A stretch of 64,000 nt of DNA from Terriglobia bacterium (GTDB taxonomy: Bacteria > Acidobacteriota > Terriglobia > Terriglobales > Acidobacteriaceae). Under the pieces are notes generated by a model. That model was not told the origin of the DNA. It ran no database searches and saw only the letters and a list, made by a program, of their open reading frames with translations. The DNA lies in the NCBI GenBank assembly GCA_020072645.1, contig JAIQGK010000003.1, positions 496,001-560,000 on the forward strand, read 5' to 3'. This document shows, in pieces, positions 46,105 to 55,006 of this stretch (the first letter of the stretch is position 1; each line of letters begins with the position of its first letter). A program made the position numbers and the translations under genes.

Positions 46105-47634
46105 TTAGCCAACGATGCGCGCCACAAGGTCATAGTCATGGGCTTCAGTAATTTCACAGCGATAGAAAGTGCCCGGCACTAGTTCCTCGTGGTCACCAAA
46201 ATCGTTGATAAATAATTTACCGTCAATTTCCGGAGCGTGCATTTCCGTGCGGCCTTCCCACAGAAGGTCGGTTTCTTCTGAAGGTCCGAGCGCAAGAACG
46301 TCATACTGGCGGCCAATCAGCTTGCGCTTGTTCTTTTTGCTGATTTGTCGCTGGATCTGCATCAGCTTTTTGCGGCGGCGTTCAATCTCGCGCGGCGGAA
46401 CTTTGTCGCCCAGGTGATAAGCGGCCGCTCCGTCTTCGTCAGAGTAGCTGAAGACTCCCAGCCAGTCGAATTCCGCAGCTTTCACGAATTCGCACAGTTC
46501 GGCGAAATCAGATTCTGTCTCTCCCGGGAAGCCGACAATGAAGGATGTGCGCAGCGTGAGATTGGATATTGTGCGGCGCATCTTTTCGATCGACTTCAAA
46601 AATATTTCAGCTCCCGCGCCGCGCTTCATGCGCTTGAGAACAGACGCGGAAGCGTGCTGCAACGGCACATCGATGTAGGAGCATATTTTCTCGTGCTTCG
46701 CAATCGTCTCCAGCAGCTTGCCGGTGATCTTGTTGGGATAGGCATAAAGGAAGCGCACCCAGCGGAGATCTTCAATCTGGGCCAGTCGCTCCAGCAGCAA
46801 AGCAAGGCCGTCTTTCAGGCCAAGATCTTCGCCGTAACAAGTCGTGTCCTGGCCAATGAGCGTGATCTCGCGCACGTCATTGGCCGCGAGCCGCTCGGCC
46901 TCAGCTATGACGGATTCAAAATGCCGGGAACGAAACTTCCCGCGCAACTGCGGGATGATGCAGAAGCCGCAAGGATGGTCGCAGCCTTCGGCAATTTTGA
47001 TATAAGCCGACGCTTTTGGCGTGGCCAGCACGCGCGGCGTGGTTTCGTCATAAAGATAGTTGGGCAGATCGGCGATCGCGCCGTCCCATTCCGCGCGGGA
47101 GAAGCGCCCCCTCTGCTCACGCGCCATCCCTTCAGCCCGCGCCGGCATACCGGACTTTAATGCCTGGCTGTTCGAACCATGATTCAGGATGACAAACGGC
47201 GAGTCGTCTGTGGGCGCAGTGCCACCATGGATTCCGGCAGCAGCCAGAATCGCGTCCAGTTCGCCGGTTCCCACCACGGCATCAACTTCAGGAATGTTCT
47301 TTTGGATTTCCGTTCGATAGCGTTCCACCAGGCAGCCTGCCACAATCAGCTTTTGCGCCTTGCCTGTGACTTTGTGCTGCGCCATTTCCAGGATCGTGTT
47401 CACCGATTCCTGCTTGGCCGAGTCAATAAACGAGCAGGTATTTACCACGATCACGTCGGCATCTTCCGCGCGTGCCGTGATCTGCGCTCCGCCGGTTTGT
47501 AACATGCCCATCATTACCTCGCTATCCACGAGGTTCTTGGGACAGCCCAGGCTGACAAAGCCAACTTTTAGTGGGCTTGGCTGGGAGACAGAATCCGGCT
47601 GCGGAGGCGCTAGTGTGGGGTTTTCTACTGGCAT
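46105..47634 (-). CDS. rimO: Ribosomal protein S12 methylthiotransferase RimO
   Basis: A 509-aa radical SAM enzyme that adds a methylthio group to Asp of ribosomal protein S12. The N-terminal UPF0004 domain has Cys in GCPKNLVDSE, NTCSFID and VAGCLVERY. The radical SAM motif is EGCDHPCGFCIIPQLRG and a TRAM domain closes the protein. It is longer than usual (about 440 aa): about 55 extra residues lie between the two domains (about 146-195), rich in Gly, Ser and Arg. The N terminus has a short Pro-rich tail. Confidence 0.93.
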   Translation of the reverse strand: MPVENPTLAPPQPDSVSQPSPLKVGFVSLGCPKNLVDSEVMMGMLQTGGAQITARAEDADVIVVNTCSFIDSAKQESVNTILEMAQHKVTGKAQKLIVAGCLVERYRTEIQKNIPEVDAVVGTGELDAILAAAGIHGGTAPTDDSPFVILNHGSNSQALKSGMPARAEGMAREQRGRFSRAEWDGAIADLPNYLYDETTPRVLATPKASAYIKIAEGCDHPCGFCIIPQLRGKFRSRHFESVIAEAERLAANDVREITLIGQDTTCYGEDLGLKDGLALLLERLAQIEDLRWVRFLYAYPNKITGKLLETIAKHEKICSYIDVPLQHASASVLKRMKRGAGAEIFLKSIEKMRRTISNLTLRTSFIVGFPGETESDFAELCEFVKAAEFDWLGVFSYSDEDGAAAYHLGDKVPPREIERRRKKLMQIQRQISKKNKRKLIGRQYDVLALGPSEETDLLWEGRTEMHAPEIDGKLFINDFGDHEELVPGTFYRCEITEAHDYDLVARIVG

Positions 47635-47685
47635 GCTGTCTCTCTATTGTAGCATCGCAAGGGCCAGTGTTTTTGCGGCTCCGAC

Positions 47686-47800
47686 ATCGCAGATGTGTTA
47701 TTGAAAGAAGCGAAATTTGGCCGCGAATGCACGCGAAAAAGCGCGAATTATTTGATCCGTGTTCATCTGTATCCTTCGTGGTATTGGCATGAGAGCATTA
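47686..47800. repeat. Dispersed GCGAATTT/GCGCGAAT-type intergenic repeat
   Basis: A GCAGATGTG...GGCCGCGAATGCACGCGAAAAAGCGCGAATTATTT-like stretch of alternating GCGAAT words, seen in similar form at 20533-20566, 24650-24690 and 54894-54990. It is non-coding. Confidence 0.4.
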
Positions 47801-47852
47801 AAGCTCTTATTGCTAAATGGATCTCTCGCTACGCTCGAGATTTCAGAGAGAA

Positions 47853-49418
47853 TCACTGGCTCAACACAATCTTGCCCTCCGGCGTTCGCTCCACCATGGG
47901 CGCATGGACTCCTAGCAATTCACGTCGCCACCATGCTTCATCTCTGCGTTTGGTAGCGCGGTCAGTGAACCAGTATTGCCAAATCACGGCGCGCACCTTT
48001 TGTGGCGGCGCGCTGCTAAAAGGATTCCCGGCAAAGAGCGTAAGGACATCAGGCTCATTGCTCAACAAGCGCGCCTCTGTCTGCACCACCAAGGGATAAT
48101 TGCGCCAATTGCCGAGCGAGGCAAACCACAAGTCCCATTCGAAGCGAGGCTGATAAGGAGCGTAGATACCCGGCGCCTTGTGGATATCCTGCGGCTTGTA
48201 GCGGAAAGGATAAGGGATCCACTTTTGCCCGTCGGTTGAACCCTGAAACTCAATCTCGTAACGCTCATGCGTCATGTTGGCAAACAGGCCGTACTGGTTG
48301 GCGATGCGGAAGGGATCGAGAGCGCGTGCAGGGTCCAGAGGAAGCGGCGGCGCGTAAGGAATCATGGCAAAGAGCAAAGCGGTAGTCGCGTAAAAAATCC
48401 AGCCAAGATAGATAGCTGCAACGCCTCGCCAGACTGGTTGAAGCCAGGCAGCAGAGCGCGATGGCGAGGCTGTGTCCGATAGCACCGTTGAAACCTGCCT
48501 GCTCCAATTTTTCCAGCGTTGTGGTAGCAGCGAGCGGACAAAGCCATCGTCGAGCAGCAGAAAGCCCAGCACCAGGACAAGGTAATTCAGGAATGTGTAA
48601 TTCGCCGTCAAGATAATCCCAATCTGAAAGGGCGTGACAATGAGAAAGCAGATGATCTTGAAGCGGCGAGGAAGGAAGAGCATCCAGACCAGACCGAGTT
48701 CGGCAGCCAGCGTCATGAAGGCCGTGGCTGCATGGAACCAATGCGGAAGCTGCTGCACGTACCAGCCAATCCAGGTCGGCAGCGGGCCGTTCTGGTAGTA
48801 GTCATCCATGGCGGTGAAGTGACGCCAGGAATAGTCGCCACTGGTGAGCTTGACGACGCCAGATTCAAAGTAGATGCGGAACCACTCCCAGCGAAGGAGA
48901 AACAGGCTGAGGCGCGAAGGAGCGTGAGTCGTGCCGATGCCTGGCCACAGTCCGGGCGGAGCAAAAAATAGAGAGATGAAGCCGGCTTCCAGAAGCATGC
49001 CATCCGATTGGAAGCCGGAAAAATCCTGCGCTGCGGTAACGAATGACAGGAAACACACCAGGCATACCGTCAAGGACAAGCGAGGCCAGAGGTTGAAGAC
49101 CACGGCCAGTGAAGCGATCAGGCCGATCCACGTAATCAGCATCAATGCATGATTGCCAGCTCCAAACCAGAGCAGCGTTGGGGCAAACCAGAAACGTTGC
49201 AGACTTGGATAGTAATTTGCCACGTCGCTCAGATAGCCCGTGGCAGGCAGGATGCCGTTGGGGCCGATCATGCCTTTGATCTGAAATATGAGCGAGTAGA
49301 ACGCAGAGAAGTATATGACGCCCAGAGAGCGGAGAAATATCCAGCGCGGCAGCAGATGCGTACGCGGGGCTTCCGGCCCCAGCAGCCATTCCTCGGCCAG
49401 TCGAATACGAGCGAGCAT
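47853..49418 (-). CDS. Lipase maturation factor 1-like membrane protein
   Basis: A 521-aa multi-pass membrane protein with about eight hydrophobic segments and a soluble C-terminal part (RFEWDLWFASLGNWRNYP; NEPDVLTLFAGNPF). The segments RWIFLRSLGVIYFSAFYSL, FQSDGMLLEAGFISLFFAPP, RWEWFRIYFESGVVKLTSGD and LEFFGNYTFLN-type parts match LMF1-like proteins, animal homologues of which help fold lipases. The bacterial role is not established. It is 22 bp downstream of the methyltransferase gene. Confidence 0.85.
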   Translation of the reverse strand: MLARIRLAEEWLLGPEAPRTHLLPRWIFLRSLGVIYFSAFYSLIFQIKGMIGPNGILPATGYLSDVANYYPSLQRFWFAPTLLWFGAGNHALMLITWIGLIASLAVVFNLWPRLSLTVCLVCFLSFVTAAQDFSGFQSDGMLLEAGFISLFFAPPGLWPGIGTTHAPSRLSLFLLRWEWFRIYFESGVVKLTSGDYSWRHFTAMDDYYQNGPLPTWIGWYVQQLPHWFHAATAFMTLAAELGLVWMLFLPRRFKIICFLIVTPFQIGIILTANYTFLNYLVLVLGFLLLDDGFVRSLLPQRWKNWSRQVSTVLSDTASPSRSAAWLQPVWRGVAAIYLGWIFYATTALLFAMIPYAPPLPLDPARALDPFRIANQYGLFANMTHERYEIEFQGSTDGQKWIPYPFRYKPQDIHKAPGIYAPYQPRFEWDLWFASLGNWRNYPLVVQTEARLLSNEPDVLTLFAGNPFSSAPPQKVRAVIWQYWFTDRATKRRDEAWWRRELLGVHAPMVERTPEGKIVLSQ

Positions 49419-49440
49419 GTCAATTCCAGCAGATTTATCT

Positions 49441-50166
49441 TTAATTCTTCTTTTTCAAGACGTAGATGACCCACGGGGCAATTGAAGTCTCAGTCAGCCA
49501 CTCGCAGGGCTCATTTTTGTGTCCAAGGGGTGCGTGGTGCGCGACGAGGTCGAGCTCGGATGCAGCAAAGAGTTTCAGGTAGTCTTCATGGAACCAGGCG
49601 AGGTCTACCACGGGACGATGGTCCTCGACGTCCTTCATCACGATCCTAACCGGGTCTCCGCCTTGCGCGAGGCGATTCTCGGGAAAATCCTTTGTCGTGA
49701 ACGATGCCCACTCATGCTTGTAGATATCAGGTCTGGAGCCGAGCAGGATAATCCGTCCTTCATTATTCAGCAGACGCCGCAGGCCGCGGAGCAATTCACA
49801 CCGCCTGGGCACACCCGGGATGTTATCAAAAGCGAATGCAGATAGAATCAGATCGAAACTGCAATGCTCGAGTGCGCTGAAGTTGCCGTCGTTGACCAGT
49901 AGATACTTTCCTGCCGGATCGGCTTTTCCAGCTAGATGGATCATGCTGGCCGATACGTCGAGGCCGACCGTTTCAAAACCGAGGTTTTTCAGGAAGCGCG
50001 TGGAACGTCCGGCGCCGCAGCCGAAATCAAGTGCTTTGCGTCCGGTTACGTGCTCGGCGATGATCGCTGGTAAATCGCGGTAGGCCAGGTAGTAGGTGCC
50101 GGGGAACTCGAGTCTCGCATACGCTTCCGCTCTCCTGGTGTCGTCATACACATTGGAAAATGACAC
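49441..50166 (-). CDS. Class I SAM-dependent methyltransferase
   Basis: A 241-aa methyltransferase with motif I ALDFGCGAGRSTRFLKNLG, then GLDVSASMI and DLILSAFAFDNIP. It resembles small-molecule (UbiE/Tam-like) methyltransferases. The start is a GTG at 50166 with AGGGAGAGGA upstream. The substrate is unknown. It shares a transcript with the LMF1-like gene. Confidence 0.85.
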   Translation of the reverse strand: MSFSNVYDDTRRAEAYARLEFPGTYYLAYRDLPAIIAEHVTGRKALDFGCGAGRSTRFLKNLGFETVGLDVSASMIHLAGKADPAGKYLLVNDGNFSALEHCSFDLILSAFAFDNIPGVPRRCELLRGLRRLLNNEGRIILLGSRPDIYKHEWASFTTKDFPENRLAQGGDPVRIVMKDVEDHRPVVDLAWFHEDYLKLFAASELDLVAHHAPLGHKNEPCEWLTETSIAPWVIYVLKKKN

Positions 50167-50432
50167 GATTCCTCTCCCTTATCATTCAGCCCGAATCGAT
50201 ATTCGACGCCCAGCCGTTCCCGTAGATACCACCTACAGTTTAAGGCCTGGTAGCAGCATTCTCTACATCGGTTGAGCAAGCTCTTCGATCAGGCGGAGGT
50301 TGGGAGTTCGCTCTTCGTTATGGACTCGGGGGATGCGACCAGCGTCAGGGGACGTTCCCTATCGTGTCACCCGATCCAGCGATTTTGAAGTATCGTTAAG
50401 CCAACGAAAACTTGCATTCCACGGAGGGGAAC

Positions 50433-50903
50433 ATGTTAAAGCGAATTCTGGCAGCGACGGTATGCGGCCTGATCTTGATGACAGTGTCGCTACAAGGTGC
50501 TTTTGCCCAGGGCAATGGGAAAGGCAAAGGACACAATAAACAGGCGCAGTCTAACGACGACGATCGAGACCGCGACAGCGATCGTGGCGGACGTATTGTG
50601 TTCAGCGTGCGGGACCGAGACACGATTCGCAGCTACTATCAAGATCGAAATTCCAACCTTCCACCGGGATTGGCCAAGCGCAATGGAAACCTTCCTCCGG
50701 GATTGCAAAAGCACCTGGAACGTGATGGCACGTTACCTCCGGGACTGCAGAAAAGGGTGCAGCCATTTCCAGAGGACTTGGAACGGCGCCTGCCGCCGCT
50801 GCCGGACATATATCGCCGGGTCACGCTCGGCGTTGACATTATGATTCTTGACCGTCGCACGCAGCGGATCGTGGATATAATCCATGACATTCTGCGACCG
50901 TAA
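50433..50903 (+). CDS. Exported LPPGL-repeat protein, CigR-like
   Basis: A 156-aa protein with a signal peptide (about 1-25, ending GAFAQ), a basic GNGKGKGHNK stretch, an acidic DDDRDRDSDR stretch, then three repeats of the kind NLPPGLAKRN, NLPPGLQKHL, TLPPGLQKRV, and a C-terminal helix (VDIIHDILRP). The LPPG repeats and the late DRRTQRIVDII strand recall CigR/RcnB-like periplasmic proteins. The role is unknown. ATG 50433 has GGAGGGGA upstream. Confidence 0.75.
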   Translation: MLKRILAATVCGLILMTVSLQGAFAQGNGKGKGHNKQAQSNDDDRDRDSDRGGRIVFSVRDRDTIRSYYQDRNSNLPPGLAKRNGNLPPGLQKHLERDGTLPPGLQKRVQPFPEDLERRLPPLPDIYRRVTLGVDIMILDRRTQRIVDIIHDILRP

Positions 50904-50932
50904 GACCGGTTATCGACAGTTTCAGGCAGAGA

Positions 50933-53263
50933 CTATTTCTTTCCGGCGATTTCTTCGTAGAGTTCGGGAAGCAGTTGAGCGTCTTCCACCGATGCGTCAA
51001 AGCGCGCGCGCTCATAGTGTTCTGTGAAAAGCTCAACATCGCGGCGTATTCGCGGATCGGGAATGGAAGAGGCAAACTCCTCAGCAGTTTGCGATTGTTC
51101 TTTTCGTACGCCGCGACGGGCCATCATTTTGAGCATGCGCTGATACCAGAAGCTGGCGGAGGTGCGCGGAGCTTTTTGCGGATGCCTGAGGGCGCGCGTG
51201 CGCTGGATCGTGCGCCACGTCATCGGCGCAAACGGCAAGGCCAGGAGTAAACCGAGAAGCACACAACAGAGCGCCATCTGCCGGGGCGAAAGATCTTGCA
51301 GCTTTCGCTGCCAGCGACTGATGACTTCCACTATACGGAAATATCGGCGTTCAGCCCATGCCCTGAAACTAGATTGAGCGTTGCCTGTGGCTGTGCTCAG
51401 GTCTGAGCGCAATTTCATCTGATGAGTGAAATCATAGTTCACGATCCACTCGCGCCATATCTGCCGCGCCGCATCAAGGTATAAGCCTACTCGTGACCAG
51501 CCTGTTTGTGGCTCATCAGCGCTGCCCGCCGGAGTGGGATCAAATGAGACCCAGCCATACTCCGGGAAATAGACCTCTACCCATGAGTGTGCGTCCTTTT
51601 CGCGAACAATGTAGCTATTGGTGAGGTCGTTATATTCGCCGCCGCGAAAACCATTGACGATGCGGGCTGGTATGCCTAGCGTGCGCAGCATCATGACCAT
51701 GGAGGTAGCAAAATATTCACAGTGGCCTTTCTTGCGCTCGAAAAGAAAGCGGGCAAGCGGATCAGGCTCACGCAATCCCGGCAATTGCAGTGTGTAGCCG
51801 TAATTGCTTTGCAGGTAGCGCTCAATATCCTTGGCGCGCATGTAGTTCGAAGCCGAGGAGGCAGTCACCTGCCGCGCCAGTCTCGCAATACGCGGATCAA
51901 GGTTTGGCACCTGTAAATATAGATTCGCCACGTGCGCGGGATAGTCCGTGGAGTTGGAATCAAGAACGAGAGGCTCAGGGTCGCGCGTATCGGCTTCCGC
52001 GGAGTAGATGCCGACGGTCTGTCCGCCTTCATCCGCTGTCCCGGAGCCGTTATCAGCGGCATGAGCATTGAATATGGATCCGTCTGACTTAATCTCCAGA
52101 ATCCGGTAGTCGCCATTAATCTTGAGCGGGACTGGCGCCAGAAAGAAAAGGTTCAGGCCCACCGGTTCCATTACCACGCGATAGGTAAGCGTTTGTAAAT
52201 GAGGTGCGGAGCGCCGCCTTTCAGAATAAAAAGAAAAATTGCTGATGCGAGTGAGGTCCAGCGGAGTGTTGTTCAGGCCATGCTGCGTTGGAATTTCCAG
52301 CGGGTTCCACCAGTGCCGTCCATCAAAATTTGCCAGGGTAATGCCGCGCCAGTGCGGGTTGCTGGAGAGTTTTCCGAACTGGACTTCAATATGCATCACA
52401 ACGTTGCTGGATTGCTGGATCTGGCCGATACCACCAAGATTTACTTCCGGACTGAATCCAGCGACCAGGGAGCTTTGTACGCCAAGATTGCGCAGATATC
52501 CGCTGCTACTTACGCGCGGCAGGATGAAGAAAAACAGCGCAGCGCCGGCCAGGGTCAGTAATCCGAGAAAGCCGGAGATCCCAGCCAGCGAGCCGTAAAA
52601 CTTTGCATCGTGATGGGGCGGAACGCCGGCAGCCAGCGTTTCCTGCTCTGAGCGCCGCATCTCCATGCTGACAAAAGTGGCGATTGCCACCAGGATAAAT
52701 ACGGAAAAAGTGAGCAGGAAGAGCGTATCCACGGTCAGGACCGCGGCCGCCAGCAACATAAGGAATGAGAGCACGGCCAGGTACATAAGATCGCGGTCAC
52801 GCCGCACGGAAAAAATCTTGATGACCATGCTGAACAGCACCATGTGCACCGTGGCGCTGATAAAGCTTTCTGAAAAATAAAAATAGTCCGCCGCGTAAAA
52901 GGCGAAATAAATCAAGGTCAGGAAGGTAGTCCAGCGCTCAGAGATGACCAGGGTCTTGCGCATCAGGAGGAGATAGCCGCGCAAAAGCAGCGCGGGCAGC
53001 ACCAGCGCAAGGGAAGGCGCATCCAGCTTGTTGGTCCCCATGAGCGCGGTGAAGCCGACGACTACAAGGATGTAAAGCGACCACTGAAAGAAACGCTCAG
53101 CGCTGCCCGAACCGGGAACGGCCTTCATTGCTGTGAAGTTGAGACTGCGCGTGGACACTGCTTTATTGTCGCCGAATTTCAGGGCGGAGCAAAGCGCAAT
53201 CCGCGCGCCGATGACCCAACGTAACCCTTTATTTTGTCGCTTCGCTTCAAACCGCTTCGGCAT
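50933..53263 (-). CDS. TgpA-like membrane transglutaminase
   Basis: A 776-aa protein: about six N-terminal TM segments (about 55-220), a periplasmic transglutaminase-like domain with Cys in KKGHCEYFATSM, His in REKDAHSWVEVYFP and Asp in WVSFDPTPAG, one more TM segment (about 640) and a cytosolic C terminus. It matches the TgpA group (DUF3488 plus transglutaminase). The catalytic triad is complete. The start is uncertain: the first 13 codons run into a repeat, and an internal ATG at 53128 (MKAVPGSG) precedes the first TM segment directly. Confidence 0.88.
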   Translation of the reverse strand: MPKRFEAKRQNKGLRWVIGARIALCSALKFGDNKAVSTRSLNFTAMKAVPGSGSAERFFQWSLYILVVVGFTALMGTNKLDAPSLALVLPALLLRGYLLLMRKTLVISERWTTFLTLIYFAFYAADYFYFSESFISATVHMVLFSMVIKIFSVRRDRDLMYLAVLSFLMLLAAAVLTVDTLFLLTFSVFILVAIATFVSMEMRRSEQETLAAGVPPHHDAKFYGSLAGISGFLGLLTLAGAALFFFILPRVSSSGYLRNLGVQSSLVAGFSPEVNLGGIGQIQQSSNVVMHIEVQFGKLSSNPHWRGITLANFDGRHWWNPLEIPTQHGLNNTPLDLTRISNFSFYSERRRSAPHLQTLTYRVVMEPVGLNLFFLAPVPLKINGDYRILEIKSDGSIFNAHAADNGSGTADEGGQTVGIYSAEADTRDPEPLVLDSNSTDYPAHVANLYLQVPNLDPRIARLARQVTASSASNYMRAKDIERYLQSNYGYTLQLPGLREPDPLARFLFERKKGHCEYFATSMVMMLRTLGIPARIVNGFRGGEYNDLTNSYIVREKDAHSWVEVYFPEYGWVSFDPTPAGSADEPQTGWSRVGLYLDAARQIWREWIVNYDFTHQMKLRSDLSTATGNAQSSFRAWAERRYFRIVEVISRWQRKLQDLSPRQMALCCVLLGLLLALPFAPMTWRTIQRTRALRHPQKAPRTSASFWYQRMLKMMARRGVRKEQSQTAEEFASSIPDPRIRRDVELFTEHYERARFDASVEDAQLLPELYEEIAGKK

Positions 53264-53554
53264 CTCGCATGTGGTGGGATTTTGTCAGCCTTGACGCGGC
53301 GGGCTCCCACCCCGCCAAGCGCAAGAGCGGCGCATGTCGGGGACCCCGTGGCTCAGCGCGCAAGCCGGCCTCGCCCTGGATCATCGGTCGCTTCGCTCCA
53401 AAACTGCTAATGCATTTTCTTTATGGCGGGATTTGTCAGCCCTGATGCGGCGGGCTCCCACCCCGCCAAGCGCAAAAGCGGCGCATGTCGGGAACTCCGT
53501 GGCTCGGCACGCAAGCCGGCCCTCGCCCTGAATCATCAGTTGCTTCAAGAAACT
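53239..53554. repeat. Two tandem ~150-bp direct repeats
   Basis: Unit 1 runs from about 53239 (CGCTTCGCTTCAAACC) and unit 2 from about 53388 (CGCTTCGCTCCAAAACT). Both contain the shared core GGGATTTTGTCAGCC/GGGATTTGTCAGCC, GCGGGCTCCCACCCCGCC and GGCGCATGTCGGG, and end near CAAGCCGGCC. They are about 90% identical by eye over roughly 120 bp. They lie between the TgpA-like gene and the SRP RNA gene. Confidence 0.8.
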
Positions 53555-53586
53555 CAAGCGGAACCAAAGATGTTAGAATTGAAAAC

Positions 53587-53680
53587 GCCGGGTCCCGCGC
53601 GACGCAATCCCGCCAATCCCGCCAGGTCCGGAAGGAAGCAACGGTAACGGGCTAGTGCGTGTGCAGCGGGGTACCCGGTA
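53587..53680 (+). ncRNA. ffs: Small signal recognition particle RNA
   Basis: The conserved SRP domain IV core CAGGTCCGGAAGGAAGCA lies in the middle, at about 53623-53640. The ends pair: CCGGGTCCCGC near 53588 with GCGGGGTACCCGG at 53667-53679. An A-rich then T-rich tail follows. The length of about 94 nt fits the short bacterial SRP RNA. It works with Ffh and FtsY (also in this window). Confidence 0.9.
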
Positions 53681-53692
53681 AAAAGTTTTTCC

Positions 53693-53794
53693 ATGAAAAA
53701 GCTTCTTTGGGTACTTAGTGCAATCTTTCTGATTGTTGTTCTATGCAAGACATTCCTTCCTGAATGGATCGTTTCCGGGTTTCACATCGACTGA
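53693..53794 (+). CDS. Possible 33-aa single-pass membrane peptide
   Basis: ATG 53693 opens [20 protein letters not shown] and ends at TGA 53792. A basic N terminus and one hydrophobic helix give a good signal-like peptide. There is no clear ribosome site, and it starts just after the SRP RNA gene, so it may be chance. Confidence 0.3.
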   Translation: MKKLLWVLSAIFLIVVLCKTFLPEWIVSGFHID

Positions 53795-53894
53795 GCTCGC
53801 GCATTCCGCGCCGCAAGTCCCCAGAGCGCTACCGCTGGTTTCTAAAACCACTTACAATATTAGGTTTTACAACATACCGACCCGGAGAACCTTT

Positions 53895-54890
53895 TTGGCC
53901 AACCTTGTCCGCGCGAAAATCTCAGCCCTCGGAACTTATGTCCCACCGCGCCTTCTGACGAATACCGACCTGGAAAAAATGGTCGAGACCTCCAACGAAT
54001 GGATTGTCGAGCGCACCGGAATCCGGCAACGGCACATTGTGGATAAAGGTGTGGCCACGTCCGACCTGGCGATTGCAGCTGCCAACAAAGCCCTGAAGGA
54101 GCGTGGCATTCCCGCCACCGAGATCGAGGCAATCTTTGTGGGTACAGTTACGCCGGACATGCTTTTCCCGGCAACAGCTTGCATTGTCCAGGACAAGATT
54201 GGCGCGAAGGGCGCCTGGGGTTATGACATCTCAGCGGCCTGTTCCGGCTTTGTGTACTCCTTGCAGACGGCGGTGAAATTTGTGGAGTCCAGCGCGCATA
54301 AGCGGGTGCTGGCAATTGGCGCCGACGTGATGACCTCGATCATTAATTATCAGGATCGCGCCACCTGCATCATCTTTGGCGACGGCGCGGGTGCGGTCCT
54401 GGTGGAGCCTGCGACAGACGACAATTATGTGATCGACTTTATTCATGAGGTGGATGGTTCCGGCGCATGTTCACTGTTCATGCCCGGAGGAGGCAGCCGC
54501 AATCCCACCACCCATGAAACAGTGGATAAAAAGATGCATTACGTCCATCAGGACGGGCAGGCGGTGTTCAAATACGCTGTGCGCAAAATGGCGGAAGCCT
54601 CTGAGACCGTCCTTTCGCGCAATGGATTCAAAGGCAGCGACGTGGCGCTGTTCGTGCCGCATCAGGCTAACAAGAGAATTATTATGTCTGCCGCGGACAG
54701 GCTGGGACTGAAGGAAGACCGCATCATCATCAACATTGATGAGTTTGGCAACACGACTGCCGGGACTATTCCGCTGGCACTGGAAAGCGCTCGCCAGCAA
54801 GGACGGCTGAAGAAAGGCGACCTGGTGCTGATTGCGGCCGTGGGCGCAGGATTTACCGTTGGTGCGACTTTGTTGCGGTGGGCTTGCTAG
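53895..54890 (+). CDS. fabH: Beta-ketoacyl-ACP synthase III
   Basis: A 331-aa condensing enzyme that starts fatty acid synthesis with acetyl-CoA and malonyl-ACP. The catalytic Cys is in [16 protein letters not shown], the His in [11 protein letters not shown] and the Asn in [17 protein letters not shown] chose TTG 53895, with GGAGA nine bases upstream, giving the usual start [16 protein letters not shown]. The longer frame from 53733 would add an unrelated 54 residues. Confidence 0.95.
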   Translation: MANLVRAKISALGTYVPPRLLTNTDLEKMVETSNEWIVERTGIRQRHIVDKGVATSDLAIAAANKALKERGIPATEIEAIFVGTVTPDMLFPATACIVQDKIGAKGAWGYDISAACSGFVYSLQTAVKFVESSAHKRVLAIGADVMTSIINYQDRATCIIFGDGAGAVLVEPATDDNYVIDFIHEVDGSGACSLFMPGGGSRNPTTHETVDKKMHYVHQDGQAVFKYAVRKMAEASETVLSRNGFKGSDVALFVPHQANKRIIMSAADRLGLKEDRIIINIDEFGNTTAGTIPLALESARQQGRLKKGDLVLIAAVGAGFTVGATLLRWAC

Positions 54891-54893
54891 GTT

Positions 54894-54990
54894 TTCGCCG
54901 CAGATTTTCGCGGATAAACGCAGATCAATACAAGATCAGCCGCGAATTTTACGAATGAACACGAATCAAATTGAATTCGCGCTTTTCGTA
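54894..54990. repeat. Dispersed CGCAGATTTTCGCGGAT-type intergenic repeat
   Basis: Non-coding words of the form CGCAGATTTTCGCGGATAAA, CGCAGATCAATACAAGATCA and CCGCGAATTTTACGAATGAA. Related words stand after recN, after shc and downstream of rimO. Confidence 0.5.
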
Positions 54991-55006
54991 TTCATTCGCG
55001 GCCAAA

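Noticed and set aside
53733-53894. Extended fabH start
   Set aside because: The extra residues have no similarity to the family; TTG 53895 has a ribosome site at the right distance.
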